The notes below the pieces were generated by a model that was given only the letters and a program-made list of their open reading frames with translations, had not been told where the DNA came from and did no database searches. Position numbers and translations under genes: made by a program. From the NCBI GenBank assembly GCA_031292625.1, contig JARLGU010000056.1:28744-92743 (forward strand): a DNA stretch of 64,000 nt, in the 5' to 3' direction. Origin of the DNA: Capsulimonadaceae bacterium. Lineage in GTDB: Bacteria > Armatimonadota > Armatimonadia > Armatimonadales > Capsulimonadaceae. Each line of letters starts with the position of its first letter. The first letter of the stretch is position 1. Below are positions 30,243 through 40,066 of the stretch, piece by piece.

Positions 30243-31838
30243 ATGCTCGTTTCGCAAGATCAATCGCAGAATGTAACGCAAACGCAGAAGATCGCCCCTC
30301 ACCTGATCCAGGCGAGCGAGGTTCTGCAGTATTCTGCCATCGAACTGACGCAAGCGGTCGAGCGCGAATTGCTTGAAAATCCTGCGCTCGATTGCGTCGA
30401 AACAAGCCAAGAGCTTTGTCCGGGCTGTCCGTCCCTACACGCCGGGTGCGAACGCTGCCCGTTCACTGCGGCCACGACCGCGGATCGAATCGTCGAAGGC
30501 GCAACATTCAGCGAAATGGTCACCGGCGAGACGGAAGCTTCGCAGGCCTCCGACTCCGCGGAACCCGAAAGGGAGAAGGCGGACGACTCTGACGTCCAGG
30601 ATCCGTGGAGCCTCGACCTGACCACGTTCTACGAGGACGGTCAGGAGCAAGCGCTCCCCAGCGACGAACCCTATGATCCCCTTGCGACGGCAACCGCGAC
30701 GGCAACGCTGCGCGACCACCTGATGTCGAGCATCCTGAGCATGTCGGATGGCGCGGCCGACGAGCGCCTCGCGGAGTATCTGGTCAGTTCCCTCGACGCC
30801 CGAGGCTGGTTGAAGATCGATGATTATGAAGCGATTGAGCAACTCGGTCTGACCGTCGAACAGCTCCAAGAGGGCATCCGCAGTCTCCAGGCCTGCGATC
30901 CGGCGGGCATCGGAGCACGCGACCTGAGGGATTGCGTCCTGCTGCAGTTGCGCAACCTGCAGGAAGAAGGCAGAGGACATCCGCTCCTAATGACGCTGGT
31001 CGAACGATACTGGGACGATATCGTTCAGCGGAAATATCAGTACCTCGCCCGCCGGACACATTCGACCACGGAAGATATCGAAGCGGCGATGCGCTATTTG
31101 CGGACGGAAATCACGCCCAACCCAGCCAGCCAATTTCGTCAGCCGTGGGAGTACAAACCCGATAGCAAGAGTGAGGCCGTGCGGCCGGACGTCGTCATCC
31201 GCCGGACCCCAACGGGGTTCGACATAGAGGTGCTCGGCCTTGAAATCCCCCTCATGCACGTCAACGCTCGCTATCGCGCGCTCTATGAGCTTCTCCGCTG
31301 CCCTCCCGACGCGACTCTTTCGCAGGAGCGCCAGGCGGAAAGGGCCTCGGTGCTTGCGCGCCTATCGCCGCAGGAACGCGACCATATCATCCAGCATGTC
31401 GAGCGAGCGCGCTTGTTCATCAAGAATATCCAGCAGCGGCGCCGCACGATCGAGCGGATTACGCGTTGCCTGATCGAGGCGCAGCAGGGCTTTATCGAAA
31501 CGGGATCGTTCGCCTTCCTGCAGCCCATGACGCGAACGGAACTAGCGCTTCACGCACAGGTCCACGAGTCCACGGTCAGCCGCGCCCTTCTGCGCAAGTA
31601 TGTCCAGCTCCCCAATCAGGATGTCCTCTCGTTCGAGGAGTTCTTCACGTCCGCCGGCTCGCTGAAGGATACGATCCACCAGCTGATCGCCGCCGAAGAT
31701 CCCGCCAACCCATACAGCGACGAGAAAATCCGCAAGATCCTGGTCGATGCCGGTCATAAGATAGCCCGGCGCACGGTCGTCAAATACCGGGAATCGATGC
31801 GCATTCCGGCATCTTACCTGCGGCGAAAACCTGTGTAA
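30243..31838 (+). CDS. rpoN: RNA polymerase sigma-54 factor
   Basis: RpoN directs transcription of -24/-12 promoters activated by enhancer-binding ATPases. The 531-residue protein has region I (QTQKIAPHLIQASEVLQYSA, AVERELLENPALD), an acidic region II, the core-binding region (VSSLDARGWL, QACDPAGIGARDLRDC) and the DNA-binding domain with the RpoN box ARRTVVKYRESMRIPASYLRR. Unusually, the region I-II linker carries CPGCPSLHAGCERC (Cys 59, 62, 69, 72), a CxxC-x6-CxxC pattern able to bind zinc. The start has GGAG about ten bases upstream. No enhancer-binding protein gene is in the window. Confidence 0.95.
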   Translation: MLVSQDQSQNVTQTQKIAPHLIQASEVLQYSAIELTQAVERELLENPALDCVETSQELCPGCPSLHAGCERCPFTAATTADRIVEGATFSEMVTGETEASQASDSAEPEREKADDSDVQDPWSLDLTTFYEDGQEQALPSDEPYDPLATATATATLRDHLMSSILSMSDGAADERLAEYLVSSLDARGWLKIDDYEAIEQLGLTVEQLQEGIRSLQACDPAGIGARDLRDCVLLQLRNLQEEGRGHPLLMTLVERYWDDIVQRKYQYLARRTHSTTEDIEAAMRYLRTEITPNPASQFRQPWEYKPDSKSEAVRPDVVIRRTPTGFDIEVLGLEIPLMHVNARYRALYELLRCPPDATLSQERQAERASVLARLSPQERDHIIQHVERARLFIKNIQQRRRTIERITRCLIEAQQGFIETGSFAFLQPMTRTELALHAQVHESTVSRALLRKYVQLPNQDVLSFEEFFTSAGSLKDTIHQLIAAEDPANPYSDEKIRKILVDAGHKIARRTVVKYRESMRIPASYLRRKPV

Positions 31839-31854
31839 GCAGCGAGAGCGCCAA

Positions 31855-34797
31855 TCATTTCCGCAGCAGAACAGTCCCGAACCGCGCAGGGTCCTTGCCT
31901 GATGCGATGCCATCGAAGAGCCCAAGGGCCGTCGGATCGGCTTGATCGGCGGTGTAGATCTTGTTGATCGCCGCCGCCGCCGCAATAGTCGCGCCGGCCG
32001 GCGGAGCGGTCGCCCTCCCCAGCGTTTTCCACGGAATCGCGGCTTCGTAGACGATCTTCCCAGGCTGCGGCGCAATCGCCAGTTTCAGGTCGTCCGGGTT
32101 GACGATGCCGGTGGGAAGTTTGGCGGGATCGAAGGTAACGGAGCGCACGCACTGGGGGCCGTCGCTCGTCAAGGCGAACGTCATTTCCGTGTACGGCATC
32201 GAGCCAAGATCGGCAGCCATATTCCCGGTGCCCGTCCCCAGCATTTCAGGCGCAAGGTTGAAGGCGAGTTGGATGCAGTCGCCCTTCCAGATCAGATCGT
32301 CGTGGTACGGCTGCAGATGCGTGGACGTCGCAACCTCGCAGGCGAAATAGAGCGCCGACTCATCCCATGCGTAGCGAATGGCGGCTGCCAGGTCTCCCGT
32401 GTAATAGCCAGGCGACCGCACGATATTTTCGCGCCCGGCAAGGTTTACCGGCGGAACATCCCCCCACTCGGATAGAGCGCCGTCGATCTTTGGCGGCGCG
32501 CTGAAATGCGGCGCAGTGAGAAAATCCAAGCCCGCCGATTGAGTCGAGCTAGAGCCTTCCTGCACGGCCGTCGTCACGAGCACGTGGTAACGCTGTGCAG
32601 GGTTCGGATGCAACTGCGCGCATTCGATCGTCAGTTCCGATTGCGAGCGCGCTTGGAGGACGATCGACTTCTCGACGGAAAAGGCCGGAGCTTCCTTGAC
32701 TTTGATGTCCACGGACACGGTTTCCGCGCGAGAGCTGTTGGACGTAAGAGTCATGGCAATCGAAGGTTGGCCGTCTGAGAACGCCTCCTCGATATTCGCC
32801 GCCGCAACGAGGGGCTTGACGTCTATAACCGCTCCGGCAACGCCTGTTACGCGCCCATCGCGAAGCAGCGAAAGGTTAACGGGATACGCCCCAGGCGCGG
32901 CATCGTTGGGAATTGCGACCGGCACGCGGAACGAACCGTCGCGCCCGCCCGGCGTGCCCGGCGTGCCCGCGCGAAGACCAGTGGCGTCAACGTTAATCCG
33001 ATCGTTCGATTTCGGCGCGCCGCCGTCCCGGCGAACCTGGGCCGCGACGACCACCGTCTCTCCCGGCAACGCTTCGTATCGGCCGGACACCATCGCGAGG
33101 CGTCTCTCGCCGGACGTGCCGTAGAGGTTCGGCGAAAGTCCGCGCACGTAGACGGGCTCCGGACCAAGCGAGATGGCGACTTCGCCATTATCGGAAGCAA
33201 TGTCATGCTCGCGCCCCATCCAATCGTAGACCTGAACTCGACTGACTCCTACCGGCAGGAAAACCTCATGGGGCATCTTCCCATAATCCCATAGCGCGGC
33301 GATGACGTCCTTGTCCCGCTGAAAGACATATCCGAGCGACGTCCCGCCCAACTGCTCGATGGGGCCGTTGGAGTGGTGGCCTTCCAGCAACAGCGTCATC
33401 GCCGCATAGGCTGGCGCAATCGGCTTTGGGGAGACAAGGTCGCTGCTCCAGTTCTTTTTGGGATCGAGATTGTAGTACATTCCGTATCCCTTTTCCCGCC
33501 CCATGTGATAGTCGGAAAAGTAAAACGCGAAATTGCACTTAAATCCTTCGCCCAAGGTAATGATGTTCTGGCGAATAAGCCCCTCAGCTTGAGCGAGTTC
33601 CTGGTTCGTGTCCTCGTTCGTCGACATCCCTTGCTCCGTTCCCAGGATCGCCAGATCGCGCCCGGTCGCACGCCGCGTCATGGCTTTGAACGCCCTCAGG
33701 TTTTCGATATATCCGTGTGTTTCGCACGGATGGGTCACATACGGATGTATTGAGATCGCATCCACCACGGGCGCAATCCCCGCTCGCAACAGGCGCTCAT
33801 TCCATTGGATCTGGGCGAAGTCCATCGAACTCCCGCATGGACCGGCGACGACCGCCTTTGGATCGACTGCGCGGATGGCTTCGTACGCGATCTTTGAAAT
33901 GCGGACAAGCCCTGCGTCGGTCCCCTTGTATCCCCACGGCGTAACCGGCTCCCACAAGGGTTGATAGTAGTGGCGTGGTTCGTCCGAATGGAGACGGACG
34001 ACGTTTTTGGCGACTTCCGTGCAGTACGATCTGTAGGCTTTCTCTCCCTCCGCGGTCAGCTCGGCATTGGGCGATCCCCCGTTGCGCGTCTCCGGTTTGC
34101 CTGCCCAGTCAGGCACGCCGTTGACGCAGTACAACCTGTATGTATTCCAAGACGTCCCCGCGGCCGACTTTGGGCCAAGTTCGCTTGAGACGACATCGTT
34201 ATCGTTCGCCGGGTCTTGGTCGTGAAATTCGCCGGCATGGCTACGCTCGCGCCATTGCCATGGGTACCCGGCAAGGACCCATCTGGCGCCGAGATAGGGT
34301 AGCGCATGAACGCTCTTCGGTCCGAACGAGCCTTGCATACCGAACAGAGTTTCCGCCTGCCCGTAGTCCTTGCGTGACGACGGCGGCGGCACGATCGCGT
34401 ACGTCAGGAACCCGGCAGGACGCGTGAACTGGGCGGGAAGCGTCGCGCCGCCAATCGACGCGAATACGCGGTAGAAGCCGAGCGCTTGATGCGGCGCGTC
34501 AACATCCCCCGTCCATTTACCGGACGAATCGGCTTGAATATCGACGGTACGTTGCTCTACAACCGTGTCGTGCTCATCTTTGGTCGTTAATAACAGCCCC
34601 GCTCTCGCACCCGGCGCTAGTCCCGAGGCGGCGAACGTTAGCTTCACCGGTTCGCCGAGTCCAAATGTGCTGTAGATTGGACAAGACGTGGTCCCCGAAA
34701 GGGTGATGTCGGCGAGAGCGACCTGATGCAGCGGGGCTCCGAGAACGATCGCAAACGAAACAAGGCGCGTAATTGCTCTGATGAATAGCATGTTCAT
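31855..34797 (-). CDS. Secreted multidomain glycoside hydrolase (clan A-like barrel) with C-terminal CBM9-like domain
   Basis: The 980-residue protein starts with a signal peptide (LFIRAITRLVSFAIVLGAPLHQVALA). An N-terminal beta-sandwich follows (to about residue 130), then a TIM-barrel region with PLWEPVTPWGYKG (acid/base Glu candidate after a beta strand) and AILGTEQGMST (nucleophile candidate), which resembles GH39/GH5-like enzymes. Two beta-rich modules and a CBM9-like carbohydrate-binding domain at the C-terminus follow (PPKIDGALSEWGDV, ALYFACEVATSTHLQPYHDDLIWKGDCIQLAF). Start 34797 is chosen because the longer ORF overlaps the upstream pilin gene. It is the third gene of a regulator-pilin-hydrolase run. 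The exact family and substrate are uncertain. Confidence 0.8.
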   Translation of the reverse strand: MNMLFIRAITRLVSFAIVLGAPLHQVALADITLSGTTSCPIYSTFGLGEPVKLTFAASGLAPGARAGLLLTTKDEHDTVVEQRTVDIQADSSGKWTGDVDAPHQALGFYRVFASIGGATLPAQFTRPAGFLTYAIVPPPSSRKDYGQAETLFGMQGSFGPKSVHALPYLGARWVLAGYPWQWRERSHAGEFHDQDPANDNDVVSSELGPKSAAGTSWNTYRLYCVNGVPDWAGKPETRNGGSPNAELTAEGEKAYRSYCTEVAKNVVRLHSDEPRHYYQPLWEPVTPWGYKGTDAGLVRISKIAYEAIRAVDPKAVVAGPCGSSMDFAQIQWNERLLRAGIAPVVDAISIHPYVTHPCETHGYIENLRAFKAMTRRATGRDLAILGTEQGMSTNEDTNQELAQAEGLIRQNIITLGEGFKCNFAFYFSDYHMGREKGYGMYYNLDPKKNWSSDLVSPKPIAPAYAAMTLLLEGHHSNGPIEQLGGTSLGYVFQRDKDVIAALWDYGKMPHEVFLPVGVSRVQVYDWMGREHDIASDNGEVAISLGPEPVYVRGLSPNLYGTSGERRLAMVSGRYEALPGETVVVAAQVRRDGGAPKSNDRINVDATGLRAGTPGTPGGRDGSFRVPVAIPNDAAPGAYPVNLSLLRDGRVTGVAGAVIDVKPLVAAANIEEAFSDGQPSIAMTLTSNSSRAETVSVDIKVKEAPAFSVEKSIVLQARSQSELTIECAQLHPNPAQRYHVLVTTAVQEGSSSTQSAGLDFLTAPHFSAPPKIDGALSEWGDVPPVNLAGRENIVRSPGYYTGDLAAAIRYAWDESALYFACEVATSTHLQPYHDDLIWKGDCIQLAFNLAPEMLGTGTGNMAADLGSMPYTEMTFALTSDGPQCVRSVTFDPAKLPTGIVNPDDLKLAIAPQPGKIVYEAAIPWKTLGRATAPPAGATIAAAAAINKIYTADQADPTALGLFDGIASGKDPARFGTVLLRK

Positions 34798-34807
34798 GTT
34801 GTGATTT

Positions 34808-35695
34808 CTAATACGGGCTGAACGTCGCTGCGGGAGTGAGCGTGCCGCCGGAATTGAACGCTCCCTCCGTGCCGGCCGGTGTTCCCGCGCCCCAAATATT
34901 GGGCGGGTTCTGATCCTGGTAATTACTCGCGGCAACGATCCATTCGCCTGTATAGAAAGCAATTCCGGTCGAAACCTGCGTTCCCAGCAGCCACTTGACG
35001 TGACCGTCCGCCATCAGAAAGTTGGAGCCTTGCGAATGTCTGGCGCTGGGATCGTAACAGGAGTTAGTGACCTGTGACCTGTGATAAAACGGGCCTGTCG
35101 CATAGCGTAGAACCGTCGTCGTCAAAGACGTGCAGATACCGGTACCGGTGGCGCCCCGGCCGGATGGGTCATAGTTCATCGCCGAGAAGCCATAGCCGGT
35201 TGGCGCGCACGAACTCACAACAGACGGATCGCAGCCCTGACTTCCGGCGTTTCCGGCGACTTCGAACTCGAGCACCGTCTTCGCCGTCGCACCGAACTGC
35301 GAAAGCGAACGAGCTGCCAGGTTCGCATTGAAGCCGTATGAAATGAAGAGCGGCGTGTTGGGGGGGGCGGCAGAGGGAGTCTGATCGTCCGGGCACTGGT
35401 ACACATTTTGGCTCTTGACGTAGGGATAGACCAAGCCCGCCCAGCCTGCGCCCGGCATATAGCCTGGAAGCGTGCAAGTCATCGTTTCATCGTAATCCTG
35501 CTCGTACTGGATGAACGCGATTCCCATCTGTTTGAGATTCGACGCGCACGACGCTTGCCGCGCCTTCTCGCGCGCCGTCGCAAATACGGGAAATAAAATG
35601 GCCGCTAATATCGCAATAATTGCGATGACAACGAGGAGCTCAATTAAAGTGAACGCTGCCGATTGGTTTCCTCGCGATTGAATAGATCTTGTCAT
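34808..35695 (-). CDS. DUF1559 type IV pilin-like secreted protein
   Basis: The 295-residue protein has a class III prepilin leader ([27 protein letters not shown]), cleaved before Phe with Glu at position +5. [20 protein letters not shown] follows, typical of the DUF1559 pseudopilins. The body contains cysteine-rich loops, and the C-terminal H-X-DG type motif [11 protein letters not shown] is present. Such proteins are numerous in Planctomycetota and Armatimonadota; their function is not established. It lies 23 bp after a GntR-type regulator and 10 bp before a secreted glycosidase. Confidence 0.92.
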   Translation of the reverse strand: MTRSIQSRGNQSAAFTLIELLVVIAIIAILAAILFPVFATAREKARQASCASNLKQMGIAFIQYEQDYDETMTCTLPGYMPGAGWAGLVYPYVKSQNVYQCPDDQTPSAAPPNTPLFISYGFNANLAARSLSQFGATAKTVLEFEVAGNAGSQGCDPSVVSSCAPTGYGFSAMNYDPSGRGATGTGICTSLTTTVLRYATGPFYHRSQVTNSCYDPSARHSQGSNFLMADGHVKWLLGTQVSTGIAFYTGEWIVAASNYQDQNPPNIWGAGTPAGTEGAFNSGGTLTPAATFSPY

Positions 35696-35718
35696 ATCCT
35701 TCTCCTCCTGTCGTAACC

Positions 35719-36894
35719 CTAGACCTTTGCTGTCGCTTCGCCGTGCAATGCCCCGAAAAGCGTCGATTGGCGAACGATGAGATGCGATTGCATTTGCACA
35801 TCCTGCCGCGCCGCAGGATCATCCCGCATCCGCTGCAAGAGCTGGATCGCTTCCTGGCCCATCTGTTGCCACGGCGGCTGCATGGAGCTCAGTCCTGCGT
35901 CTCGCGATTCATGATCGTTGTCGAATCCGACCAGCGCGTAGTCGCTCCCAACGCGCAGACCTCTCTCCCTCGCAACGTCAACGAACTGTACTGCTATCCG
36001 GTCGTTTGCGGCGAGGACGCCATCAAACTCCACGCCTTCATCAAAAACGCGCTCTGCAAATTCACGGGCTTCGCCTTCGTAGTCGACGTCAATCAGCGCG
36101 TTCGGGATATCGCGGGACGCTCGTACGCGAACATCGAGACTATAGTCCGGTCCCGCCGCCTCAATAACCTCTCGCGCGCCCAGGATGCGGCGCTCGGACC
36201 AGGTTGCGACGACCGAGGAAAAGAACACGATCCGGCGACACCCGCAGTCCACAAGGTGCGAGGCCGCGCCGCGACCGGCGTTGACGCTATCGTAGTACAC
36301 CGTCGGAACCGGCAACGGAGCTTCGTCCCAGAGGATCGCCGCCATCGGAACCGGTTTTCGAGAAGCCTGCGCGATGTACTGGAATTCCAGCGGATCCTGT
36401 TCCAGCACGAAGACAATGCTCTCAGCGCCTTGCATCCGAACTTCGTCGACGGCCACGCGCAGGGGAACGTGAGCGCCATCCTGCCGGTACCGGTTGAAAA
36501 ATACCGAGTTCCCGCCCGCAAGCGTCAGCGCCCGCTCCAACGAGTGCATGATGGTCGTTGCTCTCTCGACGCGAACGCCCTCGCCTTTCCAGCTCGGGTA
36601 CACGTACGTGATGATGCCGACCGTGCCGAGCCTGGTCTGGGGAAGCGCGTCAGCTCGTGCAACAAACGTGCCGCGGCCATTTTCTGCTCGCACGAGGCCG
36701 CTCGCCACGAGACCATTCACGGCCTTTTGGATGATAATTGGAGCGACCTTATACTTTGACGCCAGGTCACGCCGGCCCGGCAAGCGCGATCCCACGGGAT
36801 AGGCGCCGTTTTCGATCTTTTGGCGTAAATCCTGGGCGATGTTGTCCGAGATCGACCGCTTCGTACGTATGAGTTCGGCAATCTGAGCTGGCAA
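35719..36894 (-). CDS. GntR-type winged helix fused to LacI-type sugar-binding domain (AraR-like regulator)
   Basis: The 391-residue regulator combines an N-terminal GntR winged helix ([50 protein letters not shown]) with a C-terminal periplasmic-binding-type domain ([76 protein letters not shown]). This is the architecture of AraR-like sugar-responsive repressors. Translation starts at TTG (CCATTGCCAGCT). It heads the run with the pilin and the large glycosidase, and a consensus promoter with repeats lies just upstream, so autoregulation is likely. The effector is not known. Confidence 0.9.
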   Translation of the reverse strand: MPAQIAELIRTKRSISDNIAQDLRQKIENGAYPVGSRLPGRRDLASKYKVAPIIIQKAVNGLVASGLVRAENGRGTFVARADALPQTRLGTVGIITYVYPSWKGEGVRVERATTIMHSLERALTLAGGNSVFFNRYRQDGAHVPLRVAVDEVRMQGAESIVFVLEQDPLEFQYIAQASRKPVPMAAILWDEAPLPVPTVYYDSVNAGRGAASHLVDCGCRRIVFFSSVVATWSERRILGAREVIEAAGPDYSLDVRVRASRDIPNALIDVDYEGEAREFAERVFDEGVEFDGVLAANDRIAVQFVDVARERGLRVGSDYALVGFDNDHESRDAGLSSMQPPWQQMGQEAIQLLQRMRDDPAARQDVQMQSHLIVRQSTLFGALHGEATAKV

Positions 36895-36904
36895 TGGTTT
36901 ACCC

Positions 36905-36958
36905 GTATCACAAAAGTATTACGGTTCACATTGTATCACGACGTCACAACCGTGTCAA
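36905..36958 (-). promoter_or_regulatory. Promoter with three GTATYAC repeats controlling the regulator-pilin-glycosidase run
   Basis: On the minus strand, TTGACA (36953-36958) and TACAAT (36930-36935) are separated by 17 bases. GTATCAC, GTATTAC and GTATCAC lie at 36905, 36916 and 36933 (plus-strand reading), overlapping the -10 and the start region. The arrangement suggests repression by the GntR-type product. Confidence 0.65.
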
Positions 36959-37010
36959 GTATGTGTTACGATTCTTGTCATTGAGTTGTTTGCGAAGCAA
37001 TAAGCGGATG

Positions 37011-37862
37011 CTAAGGTCTCGCGCGCGGCTCGCCTGACGCCTCCCGATATTTGCTCGGCGTCATACCCGTTTCCCGTTTAAACGCACGCGAAAAATAGGA
37101 AACTTCGCCGAATTTCAATCGATCCGCGATCTCACTGACCGAGACGTCTGAGTACGTTAGCAACTCCTTTGCCCGGCGGATGACGCCATTTACGATGAAC
37201 TGCTTGAGAGTTATGCCGGTCGCGCGCCGAAATGCCTTCGATGCCGCCGAAGCCGACATGCCAACTAGCCGAGCAACGGTATCGATGGAGAGTTCCATGG
37301 AGGGACGTTGCTCGACTTCGGTGATTATGGCGCGAAACCGCTCAGTTCGCGCGTACCGGAGGGCCAGCACATCCAGCTCTGCCGGGAGCAGCTTCTGAAT
37401 CGCCACGAAGGCCAGCGCCTCGGCCGCGGCGGACTCGCCGGCTGCCAGCGCATTCAGGATAAGCCCCCGCAACGCGTCATCACGCAGCTGTAAGACGCCT
37501 CCACGCGGATCGAAAAGATCACCGCCCGTTTCATCGTACACGTGGATATGGAACGCGTGCATTTGGCATTCGTAGCGCGTTTCGAATGGCATCCTGGCTG
37601 GCAAGAGGTAGATGGCGGCCGGAGTAAGTGTGTACTTGCGTTCCGTTGCCAAAATACAAGCGTGCCCGCTGAGGGGAAGAAACAAACGGGTCACGACGGG
37701 GGCAGGATGAACATACGACGCGGGAGTCGCGAATGTCGAGCAATGCGTGTCAAGGAAGCGGCACGTCACGACAACGGGCGTGTCGTGATGGCGGAACGCG
37801 TGCCGCATTTCGCTGCTTGGCCCATCGAGCCACTGCCTGCTTTCGTTGACCGTGGTGCGCAT
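37011..37862 (-). CDS. AraC-family transcriptional regulator
   Basis: The 283-residue protein has an N-terminal cupin-like ligand domain (RLFLPLSGHACILATERKYTLTPAAIYLLPA, MHAFHIHVYDE) and a C-terminal AraC DNA-binding domain with two helix-turn-helix units. The first is SIDTVARLVGMSASAASKAFRRATG, the second VSEIADRLKFGEVSYFSRAFKRETGMTPSKYR, which is the family signature. It is divergent from the GH32-like gene with a 169-bp shared control region, so it probably regulates that gene. The inducer is unknown. Confidence 0.92.
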   Translation of the reverse strand: MRTTVNESRQWLDGPSSEMRHAFRHHDTPVVVTCRFLDTHCSTFATPASYVHPAPVVTRLFLPLSGHACILATERKYTLTPAAIYLLPARMPFETRYECQMHAFHIHVYDETGGDLFDPRGGVLQLRDDALRGLILNALAAGESAAAEALAFVAIQKLLPAELDVLALRYARTERFRAIITEVEQRPSMELSIDTVARLVGMSASAASKAFRRATGITLKQFIVNGVIRRAKELLTYSDVSVSEIADRLKFGEVSYFSRAFKRETGMTPSKYREASGEPRARP

Positions 37863-37986
37863 GCATGATATGGCTCGCCGCGGTATTTCTGTCCTAAAAT
37901 GCCAAACAAATGGCCGGCGAGTGCCTTGGCGGAGATCGTCCTGTCGTTTATTATTATAGTGTGGTTATCGGAAATAGATGTTATTT

Positions 37987-38004
37987 TGTGCGCGAGAGCG
38001 CACA
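37987..38004. promoter_or_regulatory. Palindrome upstream of the GH32-like gene
   Basis: TGTGCGC and GCGCACA flank GAGA, a perfect seven-base inverted repeat 27 bp before the GH32-like start. It could be an operator or a leader hairpin near the ribosome-binding site. Confidence 0.4.
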
Positions 38005-38031
38005 TCCAGAAATTCGAATGGAGACGGCGCC

Positions 38032-39438
38032 ATGCAATATTCACGGCCAGGCGGCAATTTCTTCGTGGGCGACTGCATGCCATTTGCTCACGATGGAGTC
38101 TTCCACCTTTACTATTTGCTCGACGAGGCTCATCATGCGCTCAGAGGCGGTCTTGGCGGTCACCAGTGGGCGCATTTATCCACAACCGACCTTGTGTGCT
38201 GGACGCAACATCCGTTGGCGCTGGCGCTTGGTCAGGACTGGGAAGCATCACTCTGCACTGGCTCCATTTTGCATTATCGCGAAAAGTATCATGCGTTCTA
38301 TCCAACCCGGACGTGGCAAAAAACCGAGTGCCTCAGCCATGCGTCCGGACCCGACGGCATAAGCTTCGCCAAGACCCTGCCGAATCCGTTTCTCTCGGCG
38401 CCGGCCGGTTACGCTCCCGCCGACTTTCGCGACCCATTCGCCTATATCGGAGACGACGGTCGCGTCAATCTGCTGGTTACGGCGCGCTTGGAGGCGCCGT
38501 CGCTGGCCGGGCTCGGTGGTTGCATCGTTCGCTTCACCTCGCAAGACCTGGCCCATTGGGATTTTCAGGGGCCGATCCTTTTCCCAGGCTCTAGAAAGGG
38601 CCATTTGTCGGTTCCGGAGTGCCCCGATTACTTTGCCTTCAACGGCCGCCAGTATCTTACGTTCGGCCAGGGGCTTCGCACCTACTACAGAATATCGAGT
38701 GACGGCGGCGCCAGCTGGTCCCGCCCGCTTATCGACACGCTGGGCAACAATATGCTTGCAGTTATGAAGACAGCGTCTTTCGGCGATGGCCGCAGGATCG
38801 GCGTTGCATGGATCGGCTCGCGCGATGGCGGACGCGACGACGGCAATCGGCTCTGGGGAGGGCATCTTGTCTTCCGCGAAATTGTGCCTCTTCGCGATGG
38901 ATCGCTTGGCACGAAGTTTCCGGCAGAGATGGTCCCCGACACCGGACGGCAGGTCGGAGCGCACTTAGCCAGTCTAACGCCAGGCGCTGTTATTGATGCC
39001 GGCAACGTCACTTTTAGAGCGCCAGCCACAATTGAAGCGGCGTCGCTTGCAGAGTTGCCTCGTGATTACAGGCTGCGGTGCACGTTTACGCCCCAGCGCG
39101 GGGCTTACCGATTCGGTCTTGGCCTGCGTGGCGAAGGTGCGTTCGATACGATGTATCTGCTGTCCGTGAGCGGAACGACGGGGAATGTTCGTCTTGGCGA
39201 TGAGGAGATCGAAGGGGTCTATGAAGACGGCCAGCCTATCGAATTTGACATTGTTCTTCACGATGACATCATCGACGTCTGTATTAACGAGAGCCATTGC
39301 CTGATAAACCGCCTCGGCAACCTTCAAGGCGGCTCTGCTTTTCTTTTCTGCGAAGGGGGCTGCGCGACCGTTTCCGGAATTGCCAGCACCTATGTGAAGC
39401 GAAACGAAGAATTTGGGTTGCCCGTGGGAATGAGCTAA
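38032..39438 (+). CDS. GH32-like glycoside hydrolase (five-bladed propeller clan)
   Basis: The 468-residue protein resembles the GH32 group (fructan and sucrose hydrolases). GDCMPFAHDGVFHLYYLL carries the putative nucleophile Asp, AHLSTTDLVCWTQHP follows as in invertases, the transition-state-stabilising RDP motif is in ADFRDPFAYIGDDG, and an acid/base EC motif is in SVPECPDYFAF. A C-terminal beta-sandwich of about 150 residues follows. There is no signal peptide, so it is probably intracellular. Start 38032 has GGAG at eight bases; the track start 37978 lies in the control region. Substrate preference is unclear; related intracellular enzymes act on short fructosides. Confidence 0.8.
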   Translation: MQYSRPGGNFFVGDCMPFAHDGVFHLYYLLDEAHHALRGGLGGHQWAHLSTTDLVCWTQHPLALALGQDWEASLCTGSILHYREKYHAFYPTRTWQKTECLSHASGPDGISFAKTLPNPFLSAPAGYAPADFRDPFAYIGDDGRVNLLVTARLEAPSLAGLGGCIVRFTSQDLAHWDFQGPILFPGSRKGHLSVPECPDYFAFNGRQYLTFGQGLRTYYRISSDGGASWSRPLIDTLGNNMLAVMKTASFGDGRRIGVAWIGSRDGGRDDGNRLWGGHLVFREIVPLRDGSLGTKFPAEMVPDTGRQVGAHLASLTPGAVIDAGNVTFRAPATIEAASLAELPRDYRLRCTFTPQRGAYRFGLGLRGEGAFDTMYLLSVSGTTGNVRLGDEEIEGVYEDGQPIEFDIVLHDDIIDVCINESHCLINRLGNLQGGSAFLFCEGGCATVSGIASTYVKRNEEFGLPVGMS

Positions 39439-39504
39439 ATCTATAGTATCTTTCGCTTTGTAAGGAAAGATGAGGATTAAGATGCGCTACGTGGCCATAT
39501 TTCT

Positions 39505-39702
39505 TTAGCCGCTTAACACGCGGCCGGTTGGCAAGCCGCACGCGAAGCGCTTGGAAAATGGCCAGCGGCCGCCGGCCTCAATTGTGCGAGGAGAGTGCCG
39601 GTTGATGTCACCCACAAGTAACCAGGAGTCGCGATAACGAGGGATGTCGGCAGGCGGAATAGCGCTGACCGATTTCGCGGAAGGAGGTGCTGTTTTTTTC
39701 AT
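39505..39702 (-). pseudogene. Truncated tyrosine-recombinase N-terminus beside tRNA-Gly
   Basis: This 65-codon ORF has GAGG five bases before its ATG and reads RYRDSWLLVGDINRHSPRTIEA, which resembles the SAM-like core-binding N-terminus of phage integrases (SPRTI..Y). It then ends without the catalytic domain (no R-H-R-Y). It begins 77 bp past the 3' end of tRNA-Gly, the usual position of an integrase gene of an element inserted in a tRNA. The remaining sequence up to the GH32-like gene shows nothing else. The assignment rests on one short motif. Confidence 0.45.
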
Positions 39703-39750
39703 TTTGTCCTCAGTTTAATGAAGAGAGGACAAACCAACACGCGTTTTTAC

Positions 39751-39774
39751 GCCCGATTTCGGCAAAAATCGGGC
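39751..39774 (-). terminator. Hairpin downstream of tRNA-Gly
   Basis: GCCCGATTT and AAATCGGGC form a nine-base stem five bases beyond the CCA end, followed on the minus strand by an A-rich run rather than a clean T-tract (GTAAAAACG). It is probably the end of the tRNA transcript. Confidence 0.6.
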
Positions 39775-39778
39775 AAAA

Positions 39779-39853
<75 letters not shown>

Positions 39854-39866
39854 GCGAACGAGAGAG

Positions 39867-39896
39867 AATATACCCCACGCCGATTCGCGTTGTCAA
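39867..39896 (-). promoter_or_regulatory. Promoter of tRNA-Gly
   Basis: On the minus strand TTGACA is followed by an 18-base spacer and TATATT, ending 13 bases before the mature tRNA 5' end. Confidence 0.75.
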
Positions 39897-40066
39897 CAAA
39901 TTCGACGCCTTGTTTGCGGATTTTCCGGAACCTTAATACCCGGCGGCTTGAAGAATGCGCTGGTCCGCCAACTTTGTGCGGAGTAATCTTCTCAATTGGG
40001 CAGGAGATTGCAAGGAGGTCTCGAACTGTACGTTACCCACGAAATACTCGTTGAGAGGTAACCTAC

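Noticed and set aside
39284-39541. Minus-strand ORF containing KRLKKYGHVAHLNPH, vaguely like an integrase C-terminus
   Set aside because: Mostly antisense to the GH32-like gene and lacking the Arg/Tyr catalytic residues; the resemblance is too short to trust.
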